DNA from: Saussurea involucrata
Taxonomy: Eukaryota > Streptophyta > Magnoliopsida > Asterales > Asteraceae
Direction of reading: 5' to 3'
DNA: 64,000 nucleotides
NCBI GenBank assembly: GCA_033807775.1
Contig: CM066317.1
Location: 13,589,370 to 13,653,369, forward strand
Under the pieces are notes generated by a model, which made no database searches, was not told the origin of the DNA, and saw only the letters and a program-made list of their open reading frames with translations. Every line of letters begins with the position of its first letter. The stretch's first letter is position 1. Shown one piece after another: positions 55,301 through 64,000 of the stretch. Both the position numbers and the translations under genes were made by a program.

Positions 55301-56837
55301 TCCACTGCTCACCTCTCCTCTAGAACGCAATTACCAAAGCTACAAACATTCTCCCCTGATTTGTCCAACACCTCTCCACTCCAGGAGTTCTTTCTTAGCT
55401 TAAAATGTAATACTCTACGACCTATTGAGTTCATAGCCTTCATGCTTGACAACGCGATAAATGAATCATTTCACCCTTGATCATTTTAAAGAAACAACAC
55501 TTGAAAACAACTCGGGTACATACGACCCCAACATTCTCATAACTCCAATGCCCTGCACAACGATCTTGAGGATCGTTTGCATGCAATCTTTCCGTAAAAC
55601 TTAATCTTACTCAACCAAAAATATGTTGTTACGACAGAAATAAATATTGGATGAAAATCTTCCCATACGACAAAATTTTGAAAGAAATTTACCGACACGA
55701 AGTAAACTAGTCGGTCCTCACACTCATTTATATAACTTCGACATGTCAATACTCATTTTGGTTATAAAAGTTGTGCATTCAAACGTTTTCTTGGCTTATC
55801 ATAAAAAGAGTGGAATATTTTGCAAATCGTAAACCTCAAGACTTCATTATACGATGTAAATGGATTTGTATTTTTCTTTAAACATACACTTGCACACGCC
55901 GACTCATATCCGATCAAATTTGATATCTACACGATTATATAAAAAAAAATCTCATGCACACGTATACGAACTCAATGCATGAAACTCTACTTGCAATTGA
56001 AGGCTACTCACTCAAACAAGGTAAATCGCTTTACTCAAGCAACTTATCATTGACACTCTACTTCGACCAGTGGTAGCCCTCTCGGCCTTGCAACGATTTG
56101 CTATACATACATTCAACGGTCCACTTACTCAACCATTTCATACTATTTCGTTTTGACCAACTATCTCACTTTCCATTTCTACAAGGTTTCATTTCACTAT
56201 AGGTATCTTATTTCATTTATCCAGCTAATGGAAAGCTCGACCAAGAACCCAGGGCTCCATTGATAACCTTCAAGGTTTTGACACTGACTTTCCTTACCAT
56301 CCTGACTGATCTATCCCAAGATCTCTAGAATTGGGACTCTCCCGAAACAGGAGTCTTACTCAAACTCAAGCATTCTTCCTATCCGAATCCACGAAAAGCT
56401 ACCTTTAGACGACTCGTAATACTCTATACAACATTTCTTCTCTACGATGTATACGTACATTACATCACCACGACTTCTCATGAAACTTCCCCAACAGGGG
56501 GTCTCAGTCTACCCCTCAGGGATCTTGCTGACATTCTAAAGTACTGGAACACGACATAAACACTAGCTTCTGACTACCACTTCGGAATAATAAGGCAGGT
56601 TAAGCACCTACATGTACCTGTAAGTTCGCAATTACACTGGCCAGGTGGAATCTCAAACTTACCTTACATGACAGTTCTCAGTACCCTATTAGTCCTATCT
56701 CTATAATAGTGTCCTCCTAACGCATTTCCTGTATTTACAATAGTGCCCTCCTAACGCATTTCCTGATTCTCAGTTGTGATTTCTACTCCCAAGTTTAAGT
56801 TTAGGCCCGTCCGGTCACCTAAATCCCTTAAACTATG
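52393..56837 (-). pseudogene. Decayed internal region of the non-autonomous element
   Basis: No frame longer than about 170 codons is present, and those that exist have no recognised domain. The first 370 bases correspond to the C-terminal chromodomain/integrase end of gypsy pol (shared GAATTCTGTCCCCGGAATTCC, CCCACGTTG, TCTCGTCCCTT), broken by stops and frameshifts. The rest is too diverged to assign by eye. Base composition stays C/T-rich on the plus strand, as in the coding region of the related element. Confidence 0.75.
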
Positions 56838-56849
56838 GCTCTGATACCA
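56838..56849 (-). other. Primer-binding site of the non-autonomous element
   Basis: The minus strand reads TGGTATCAGAGC two bases inside the 5' LTR. It is identical to the site in the element at 37826. Confidence 0.9.
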
Positions 56850-56851
56850 AT

Positions 56852-58574
56852 TGTAACAACCCAGTCTAAATTAAGCATAACTAGCATTAATATTAAACAA
56901 TTACAAAACTGGATCCATAAAATTTCTTTACATCTGACTAAATAACTTAGGTTGGCGGAAACAACCTATACACAACTGAGAATAACTACTACTAGAATAT
57001 GAGTGGCGATATCTCTATCTGCATATGTGCTCTATCCTGCTCTTGCTCGACTACCTGAGCCTCATGCAATCTGCTTGCCTGAAAAAGGTTTAGTTTGGAA
57101 AATGCGAGGGTTAGACCATGAGGTCTAGTGAGTCCCTCCTGACAGTCCTCAAAACATTTAAAAACAGTTTCTAACTTTCAAATATCTTTACATAAAACTT
57201 TCTCATAACTTTCAAATGTATATAAGACTTCAATAATAAACTTTCACATAACAGAATAGTAAAAATCTTTCACGGATAAATCCGCTCCCGTAAATGGCAC
57301 CCTGAAGTCACCCGAGGGTGACAACGAGTCAGTATCACGCTGCCTTACTGGGACTCATTCCCATGGCATAAACGGAACCTCCCCCCGACGTGAGTACTGG
57401 CGGAACCTCCCCCCGACTTAGCCAATTTACGTCTACACAATGTATGCATACATCTCACCTAAAACTTTCACATAAAAGCATTCACGGAATAGGTCCGCCC
57501 CATAAATCATACACGGGATAGGCCTGCCCCATAAATCATACACAAATCTCATTTAAAACTGTAAACAACTTTCATGCAATTTAAAGCATAAGAATAAAAT
57601 ATGGCATTTCTCATCATGTACTTGCTTTAGAAAACATGTTAAAATCCACACGTTTTAGTTTAGAAAACTCACCTGATACGTTTGCTTCCCTCCTACCTTG
57701 CTCTGTACTCCCCAAACGATCTACCTGGGTTAAAGGATAAACACATAAGCTAACTAACCAAACGGTTCGGATACCACTTACCGGACACTCTCACTTTCCG
57801 GACGTTTCTACTTACCGGACACTAAAATGTCCGGACACCTCTGATTTCCGGATAACCACACTTTTCCGGACAGGTTACCGGATAACCTCACTTTTCCGGA
57901 CCGAATAGTACCCGGACAACGACTCTTATCCGGACGACATAGATTTTCCGGACAACTCTATGTCCGGACACCTTCTACACTACAGTCAAGAACTTCCCGG
58001 ACACTCACCCGGACACCTTCATACTTGAAGGTTTTCGGACGACTGCTGGGTGAACTAATTGGTTCGAAATCTTACTAAACACTCTGAAATCAGTAATATA
58101 ATGCGACGAATCACTTACTTAAGCATCTATAATCATTTCTCCACAAACTTTACTGATTAAACTTGTTTTAATGATCCTTAACCTTCTTTAGGAGTCTTGA
58201 ATGACTTTTAGCAAGAACTCACTAACATTCTAACAATCAAAACATAGCAACAAAGTAGGAATCTGGGCTTCGAATTACCTGGTCTGATTGATTGCAGAAC
58301 GAAATCCAATTCTTGAATCCTTCTTCCAGTTTCAATGCTTGATGCTCCTCTCAATCCAATGCACAAAACCTTCACCAAAACCCTTTTCTCCTCCCTTTCT
58401 CTCTAGAATCAGCCGCCAACAAACATACACAAATCAGGAAAATGGAATGTTGTCTAGGGTTTTGTGCCCTTTTATACCCCAACTCTTATTTACCAACTAG
58501 CCCCTCAACTTCTGCTTTTATTAAAAACTCCACACCAAACGCAAAACACTTCGAAAAAGGTCTGGGTCGTTACA
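56852..58574 (-). repeat. 5' LTR of the non-autonomous element
   Basis: 1723 bases, the same length as the other LTR, with about five substitutions between them. It contains the CCGGACA-rich block at about 57778-58040. Confidence 0.95.
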
Positions 58575-59730
58575 TTATGAATTATGCATGGGTGTACGGT
58601 CGGTGCGAGACTTGAAGTAAGAAAGAGCCTTGCTACCAGGTGAGTTTTCTAAACTAAAATGTTTGGCTTTTAAATATGTTTTCCAATGTGAATATATGAC
58701 GAGACATGCCATGCTTTATACTTATGTTTTATATTGGCATGAAAGTTGTTTAAAGAATTATGTGGGATGTATGCATACATTGGTTAGACGTAAATGGCTA
58801 AGACGGGAGAGTAGACCCGCCAGTGCTCGTGCGGGAGAGTAGACCCTTTATGCCAGGGGAAGTGTGACCCCATAAGGCAGCATGAGACTGACTCGTTGTC
58901 ACCTTAGGGTGACTTCAGGGTGCCAATTTACGAGAGGCGGACTTTGTTCCGTAGATGTTTTATATGATCAGATTTATTATGTTTTATGCTGAAAAGATAA
59001 CATGTTTTAAATGCTTTGATAACTGTTAGGAGGGACTCACTAGACCTCATGGTCTAACCCTCGCATTTTCAAATTAAAACCTTTTCAGGTAAGCAGATTT
59101 CGAAAGGCTCGGGCAAGTAGGCTGGGCAATAGCGAGAAGAGTCGGATAGTGAGATGGCACTTTAGTGATTTTAGAATTTCTCAGTTGTGTAGGTTGTTCC
59201 GCAAACCTATAAATGATTATTGTAATGAAATTTTGAGACCTCGATTTTGGGATATTCCATACTTAATGAAATGCTTGTTTAATTTTAGTTGGGTCTTTAT
59301 ATCAGGTGCGAGTAGCAGTCGGGCATGACGGTACACACGGGCGCGAGGCGAGGATTGTTTAAGTTAAACTTTTGTTAAAAGGGGATTTAATTATATAAAT
59401 TTTCCGCTGCTTAAACTTTATTGATGGTTTTAAATAACGACTTTTATTCTCATTGTAATGGGAATTGTTAACTTTTGGTTTGATTATAATGAAATGTATT
59501 ACTTTTAAAAAAATTTAAATTCCTTGTAATTTTTGGGACGTTACATTATATTAAGTTTTAAAAAGAATGTATTGAAAAGATAAATTAGAGAATATTATAT
59601 TAATATAAAGTAATGATTGATTATCTAAAATAGAAAAGCTGTTGGAGTTGGAAGAAAATGGTTTTAGAGATTTTGATTTTTCATTCTCTATTTTAGAATT
59701 TTTTTAGCAAAGCTGTTGGAGATGCTCTAA

Positions 59731-60150
59731 CCAATACGATCCCAATAATCATAGTTTAGAAAACCACATTAAAATGATGAAAACGTTGATGTTGTTTTGA
59801 AATTGGAACTAGATAACCAGAGTTTAAAAAACTACATTATGTAATTTACTTTAGTCTCTGGCGTGTAGCTCAGTTGACAAATGGATGAAGTGACTTTGTC
59901 CAATTATATAATTTACTTTATATAAAATAAGAACACATATTGCCTAGGAAATAAAATAAAATAAAAAATAATTGTTTTATATAAAAAAATTTATTTCATT
60001 TAAAATACATTGTGGCTATGTGCCTATGTTTATTTGAAATTTTGAGTAAATTACTTTTTTAGTTGCTTTGGTTTGTCAAAAAAATGTGATTTTGTCCAAA
60101 TTAATTTGAAATTGTGGTATTTATTCCTTTAACTTGTAATTTATTATTAT
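59731..60150. other. Intergenic, no gene seen
   Basis: AT-rich DNA. GGCGTGTAGCTCAGTTGAC near 59863 resembles a box A but has no box B. 60045-60140 carries a fragment of the GAGTAAATTAC family. Confidence 0.45.
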
Positions 60151-60552
60151 TGAGGTAGTTTCATTTGTAAACCACCTTAACTTTGCAAACCGTGCAAACC
60201 ATCGATTTCATTGGTAAAGTTAATGTAATTGTTTCATGAAATTGTTTAATTTGACAAAATTGTTTCATATCATTCTTTTTTGATGAAATTGTTTCATATA
60301 CTTGTGTTTTTTTATGTAAAAATAAAAAAGTCAGATTGAGAAAATACATGAAACAGTTTTATCGGAACGAGAAAAATACACGAAACTACATAAAAACACT
60401 AATATATGAAATAATTTCATCAAGAAAAAAATTATATGAAACAATTTCATCAAATTAAACAACTTTATGAACCAATTTCATTAAATTAACTAATGAAATC
60501 GACGGTTTACACGGTCTGCAAAATTAAAGTGGTTTGTATTTGTTGTCTCTCC
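60151..60552. mobile_element. Mutator-type MITE, GTAAACC family
   Basis: Inverted arms: GTAAACCACCTTAACTTTGC and GCAAACCATCGATTTCATTG at the left match the inverse at the right (AAATCGACGGTTTACACGG, AAAGTGGTTTGTATTTG). It is flanked by an exact 9-base duplication, TATTATTAT (60142-60150 and 60553-60561). Confidence 0.85.
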
Positions 60553-60747
60553 TATTATTATTTTTGTCTCTAAACTTAACTCTTTAAAGTATAATAATAA
60601 AAAATTGGAAACACATTAATTAAAATAACAATAATTTATAATTACTAGAATGAAAATAATAATAAATTTAAAAATACATAAATAAAGATCGTATTTAAAA
60701 AGAAATATATATTGATAAAAATAACAATTTTTTACAAACCAAAGTAA

Positions 60748-61029
60748 GGGGACGTTTACCAAATGCTTACTCGGGTAAGTGTTTACTATCAAATTTAACA
60801 CTGTCACTTACTTATCGGGTAAGATTATAGTCCGTTAAATCGGTTTCATATGCAACAATTCACCCGGTAATCGTTCATCGTAGTAAGAGTCGTCGCCATC
60901 ACTTACCGGGGTAAGACTCTCGGTCCTTTCATTCCCTTTTACAGAGTAAGATTTTTGGTCATTGCAATATCCGGTAGGTAATGTGACCTGATAAACACTT
61001 ATTCAGGTAAACGTTTCGTAAACGGACCC
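60748..61029. mobile_element. Tourist-type MITE, TTACCCGGTAA family copy
   Basis: Ends GGGGACGTTTACCAAATGC and the inverse GTTTCGTAAACGGACCC, flanked by TAA on both sides (60745-60747 and 61030-61032). This is the clearest full-length copy of the family in the window. Confidence 0.9.
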
Positions 61030-61032
61030 TAA

Positions 61033-61299
61033 CTAAACCGTAATTTTCATAAGATGAGGCGCCACTCACCAAGTTTAATGGACACGTGACATGGCTTGGA
61101 TGTGAGCATGCTTTTTTGTTTGGATGATTTCTTAACTCTGAAGTTATTCGTTATGAACGGATTTGTTTTCTTCCAGTATCTTTCACAGTTATGTTAAAAT
61201 ACAAATAAAGATTTTAAAATGTTTTTTCATGGTTATTTTAAATAATATGTTAAAATAAATAAATAAAAACGTAAAATCTCTAAATTAAAATAAATCTAT
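61033..61299. other. Intergenic, no gene seen
   Basis: AT-rich DNA with no supported coding region. Confidence 0.5.
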
Positions 61300-61426
61300 A
61301 AATTTAATATTAAATAAAAAATTTAATTGTTTCTACCAACGGACTAATATGTGATAATTTTTTATAAAGTTTTCTTAAATGTACATTGAGATGGGATGAT
61401 GAATTTATAGTGTTTTAATAATAAAA
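61300..61426 (+). repeat. 127-bp direct repeat, left copy
   Basis: From AAATTTAATATTAAATAAAA to GTTTTAATAATAAAA. It is almost identical to 63241-63367 (about two mismatches). It flanks the Mutator fragment. Confidence 0.95.
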
Positions 61427-63240
61427 TTAATAGGGAATTTAATTAAAATACCTAAAGTTTGATTTTGACTTATCAAAATACCCAAAATCTCGGACACTTT
61501 ACTAAAATACCCAATTTTTCCACGGTGGGCCTCGCGATCGCGGGCTAGGGCCTACGTGGCACCCCGTGTTTGGCCAAAGTGTCCCGGGGAGCCCCCCAAC
61601 TATGGCCGCGGTGACACTTTTGGTCCCTCCCCGCAGAGGTTGCCCGCGGTGGGCATAAAAATTTGCACTTTTGGTCATTTTTTGCAAAAAAAAAATCATT
61701 TTTGGTCCTTTTTTGCACGAATCTTTGCATGCTTTTACTGTTTTTTTTCACAATTATTGTACTTTGAAGACCAATTTGTGGTTCAAATTCACTGGCTTGT
61801 TTCATCAATGTTGAATCATTTACTTGGGATACCAATTTGTGGTTGCAATTTATGTTGGTTGTTTCATCAATGTTGGTTGTTTCATCCATAAATATCAGTA
61901 AAATGCAATCCATAATTCACACTCATTCCATACTTCTTTCTTGCTTTCTTTCTTCAATATTTTGTTTTTGAGATACTACTGAAAAAATGAGTTCATCTGT
62001 TGCAAAAGCTAAGCTATTTTTCTGTTTCGATGGTGAATGGGTGCAAGACAACAATGAGTGAAATTTTGCTTATAAATCTAAGCATGGTGAAAAATTGTCT
62101 GTATACTATACTTATCAGAAGTTTGTCGCATACGCCATGCAAAAGTGTGGAATCAACCCTTCTACTGTTTGCAAGTTAGTGTTTAAGAATGGTGATGGGT
62201 CATTTGTGGAGTTATCCAATGATGGGGATATCTCTGGTTTTCTGTAGTTTGCAACCGAATCAGAAAGACCGCCATTACTTTTTGTGTATGCCGAATCCTC
62301 GGTGTGCGATGAAGACGATGACGACGGTGACGACGACGGTGACGACGAAGGTGATGGCGACGCTGATGACGAAGACCTCCAAATGGAGCAGCCTAATTCT
62401 CAATTTCAGCTGTCCCACGGCCCAACAGTTCATTTGGATCATGCATATGGTCTTAACGACTGTATTCCTGATTATGTTCCGGAGACGCAACAACAACAAC
62501 CACAAGAAGGACGTTGTGCTGGAGTTACTGATGACGAAACCTATGTTTTCAAAACGGGTAATGCTGATATAGACAGATCAGATACCGATATTGATGATCA
62601 CGAAGAATATACCCCTAGTAATAAATCATTTAGTCAGTTAAATGACTATTTTGATATGCCCCCTATTATTCCAGACCAGAATACCCATACACAAACCTAC
62701 GAACCTACACCTTATAATCGCAGTTTAAGGTTAAAAGTAGGTCAGATATTTGATTCGAAGGATCACTTGGCAAGTCAGGTCGGACTTAAGTTCATGGAAG
62801 AGGGTTTCGAAAGTCACACGCCGAGATCCGACAAAACCCGATACGAAGTTGAATGTGCGAGAGAAAACTGTAAGTGGAGGATGTACGCGACTCACGCGGG
62901 AGAGAAAGAAGGGGCGTTGCTTATTAGAAAATTGGACGACGTACACACTTGTTCGAGGACGCAACTGAATCCCCACCACAAACAAGCCACCAAAAGGACT
63001 TTGGGTGCGATACTGAAAGACAAATTTCTTGATGCTAGCAGGTCATTGCGTCCAAAGGACATCATGGACGATGTACACCAGCAGTTCGGCGTCATGATTG
63101 GTTACCACCAAGCTTGGTGTGCGCGATGCAGGGCACTGCTATTGGTGAGAGGCACGTTCGAGGAGTCGTATGAACGACTCCCAGCATATTTATATAATTT
63201 GCAGCTGCAGAATCCAGGTACTGTCACCCAACTAATCTCT
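61427..63240 (+). mobile_element. Left part of a MuDR-type Mutator element
   Basis: The left end (GGGAATTTAATTAAAATACC from about 61434, with AAAATACCC repeats) looks like a Mutator terminal repeat. It is followed by GC-rich subterminal sequence (61510-61650) and the first part of a mudrA-like gene. The right half, including the catalytic domain and the right terminal repeat, is absent; sequence stops abruptly at 63240, where the second copy of the left flank begins. Confidence 0.75.
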
Positions 63241-63258
63241 AAATTTAATATTAAATAA
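61987..63258 (+). pseudogene. mudrA-like transposase, N-terminal part, broken
   Basis: ATG at 61987 (MSSSVAKAKLFFCFDGEW). In-frame stops are at 62059-62061 (TGA) and 62245-62247 (TAG); the same frame then stays open to 63258. The N-terminal PB1-like region has KLSVYYTYQKFVAYAM and FVELSNDGDISGFL. An acidic Asp/Glu run follows (about 62300-62375), then the MuDR DNA-binding domain: VGQIFDSKDHLASQVGLKFM, ARENCKWRMYATHAG, HTCSRTQLNPHHKQATKR and DIMDDVHQQFGVMIGYHQAW. The DDE catalytic domain is missing because the element is cut after YLYNLQLQNPGT. The last ten codons come from the duplicated flank. A splice donor GTACTG at the cut was considered, but nothing downstream fits. Confidence 0.85.
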
Positions 63259-63367
63259 AAAAATTAATTGTTTCTACCAACGGACTAATATGTGATAATT
63301 TTTTATAAAGTTTTCTTAAATGTACATTGAGATGGGATGATGAATTTATAGTGTTTTAATAATAAAA
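63241..63367 (+). repeat. 127-bp direct repeat, right copy
   Basis: Copy of 61300-61426. It ends exactly where the Helitron terminus begins. Confidence 0.95.
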
Positions 63368-64000
63368 CTAGTGATCCGGCCAGCGCGTTGCGCGGAGTTC
63401 CAAAAACATTATATGAAAATTTTTAAGCTTTTTTATAGATCATTTTCATTTTTTCTTGTATTAATAAACTATATTGCAAGTTATTGAGTGTTGTTATCAT
63501 CATCCGATGCTTCGTGATTATGATATGGATGATCACCAACGATAACCAAATCGAAATAATAAACAATTTCAAGAAGGTTTGAGGATGATAGTAACATTCA
63601 ACATTGCTTACCATATAAATAATAAATAATAACAAAGATGGGCTTACTTGCAGAAAAAATACGGGTTAAGTTTAGCAACTAAAAACACAAAATAAAAATA
63701 AGCTAAGCCTATCTTGTAGAAGCTTTTTGTTTGTTCTTATTTGTTCTTCAAACCCCATTTTTCAATGATTTAGCCCGCCACCAAGAAACTTGCGGTCAAC
63801 ATTGCTCAATAATAGAAACCAATTTAATTATTCTTCTATATGAATAACCAATCAAAGATAATCTGTTGTCGAACCTTTTTGCCGAGAGCTGAATATACAC
63901 GATGTTTTATCATCATGGTCAGAAATAAATAGTTGCAAATAAATATGGAACTGGTTTAAGTGACATGGTTCACGATGTCGAACCATATCAGATTTGAAAC
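63368..64000 (-). mobile_element. Helitron 3' end, runs off the window
   Basis: On the minus strand the sequence ends CCGCGCAACGCGCTGGCCGG then ATCACTAG. That is a GC-rich hairpin (GCGC-AAC-GCGC) a few bases before a CTAG terminus, followed by host T: the signature of a Helitron 3' end inserted between A and T. The 5' end must lie beyond 64000. No Rep/helicase coding is visible in these 633 bases; open frames here are short and unrecognised. Confidence 0.75.

Larger units (their letters stand above)
50670..58574 (-). mobile_element. Non-autonomous Ty3/gypsy element, 7.9 kb, near-identical LTRs
   Basis: Two LTRs of exactly 1723 bases (50670-52392 and 56852-58574) differ at about five positions by eye. 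An exact TTATG duplication lies at 50665-50669 and 58575-58579. Primer site and polypurine tract are intact. The 4.46 kb interior has no long open frame. Next to the 3' LTR (52393-52760) it aligns with the end of pol of the element at 37826, with many substitutions and frameshifts. Next to the 5' LTR (about 56525-56830) it aligns with that element's leader. It must have moved using proteins from another element. Confidence 0.93.
49700..59301 (+). mobile_element. Second LTR nested in the first, itself split
   Basis: Begins TGTAACGACCAAGACTG at 49700 and ends TTGGGTCTTTATA at 59301, flanked by an exact TCAGG duplication (49695-49699 and 59302-59306). Its own sequence is 49700-50669 plus 58580-59301, about 1.7 kb. 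The right part is the inverse of the LTR of the element at 37826 (shared GACTCACTAGACCTCATGG, TTCTCAGTTGTGTAGG), so it is a solo LTR of the same family in + orientation. The terminal CA has become TA. Confidence 0.85.
47686..59545 (+). mobile_element. Solo LTR (gypsy type), split by further insertions
   Basis: Begins TGTAAAGCCCGTATCCCGG at 47686 and ends TTTTTGGGACGTTACA at 59545. It is flanked by an exact TTATA duplication (47681-47685 and 59546-59550). Its own sequence is 47686-49699 plus 59307-59545, about 2.25 kb. It includes a GC-rich leader-like region at 48000-48430 with CGCCGGCGG and AAACCCTA motifs. There is no internal domain. Open frames in the GC-rich part have no recognised domain. 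Confidence 0.85.
47477..59727. mobile_element. Tourist-type MITE (GAGCATCTCC family) split by the LTR nest
   Basis: The left half, 47477-47685, begins GAGCATCTCTAACAGC. The right half, 59551-59727, ends GCTGTTGGAGATGCTC. The pair is flanked by TAA (47474-47476 and 59728-59730). Joined, the halves align with the intact copy at 15731-16116, including TAAATTAGAGAATATTATA and the CCCACCAATTAGATTG block. This is the outermost level of the nest. Confidence 0.88.

Noticed and set aside
59855..59910. tRNA-like GGCGTGTAGCTCAGTTGAC
   Set aside because: Only a box A-like match; no box B and no pairing acceptor stem.

Overview
This 64 kb window is plant nuclear DNA, almost certainly from a eudicot. The evidence is two intron-containing plant genes with GT-AG junctions, high AT content, and a dense mix of plant transposable elements: Ty3/gypsy LTR elements, TRIM-like elements, tRNA-derived SINEs, PIF/Harbinger, Mutator and hAT derivatives, and a Helitron end. 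An asterid such as a composite would fit, but the sequence alone does not prove it. No prokaryotic features, CRISPR arrays, rRNA genes or bona fide tRNA genes were seen.

Two host genes can be reconstructed. (1) On the + strand at 13565-22457, seven coding exons give a 755-residue cyclic-nucleotide-gated channel of the plant CNGC5/6/9 type. A probable 5'UTR exon with upstream ORFs lies at about 12700-12820. Its introns hold a TRIM-like element, two SINE sequences and many MITEs. (2) On the - strand at 35730-28058, eleven coding exons give a 366-residue plastid-targeted DUF1995 protein resembling LOW PSII ACCUMULATION 3. One exon is only 31 nt. Its introns hold a 1.4 kb Mutator-type element with long inverted repeats, a hAT-type MITE and two Mutator-type MITEs. 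The last codons run into a locally duplicated repeat.

Layout. 1-12.6 kb: intergenic, with a deleted PIF/Harbinger copy (937-1802), a fold-back element with palindromic arms (2231-3913), a SINE, a hAT MITE, a TRIM relic and several Tourist-type MITEs. 12.7-22.6 kb: the CNGC gene. 22.8-27.5 kb: a MITE cluster and a solo LTR (23859-26652). 28-35.8 kb: the LPA3-like gene. 35.9-37.8 kb: a PIF/Harbinger element that still carries a broken ORF1. 37.8-46.4 kb: an 8.3 kb chromodomain-type Ty3/gypsy element inserted in a MITE. Its gag-pol has an in-frame stop and two substitutions at catalytic motifs. 47.5-59.7 kb: a four-level nest in which MITE contains solo LTR, which contains a second LTR, which contains a 7.9 kb non-autonomous gypsy element; target-site duplications (TSDs) support every level. 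60-64 kb: more MITEs, half of a MuDR-type transposon flanked by 127-bp direct repeats, and a Helitron 3' end running off the window.

No new protein-coding system was found. The most unusual items are the fold-back element, the nested complex with its recently moved but coding-dead LTR element, the broken Mutator/direct-repeat/Helitron junction, and the complementary PIF/Harbinger deletion derivatives. Exon joins were made by eye from splice sites, phase and family resemblance. Divergences were counted by eye.
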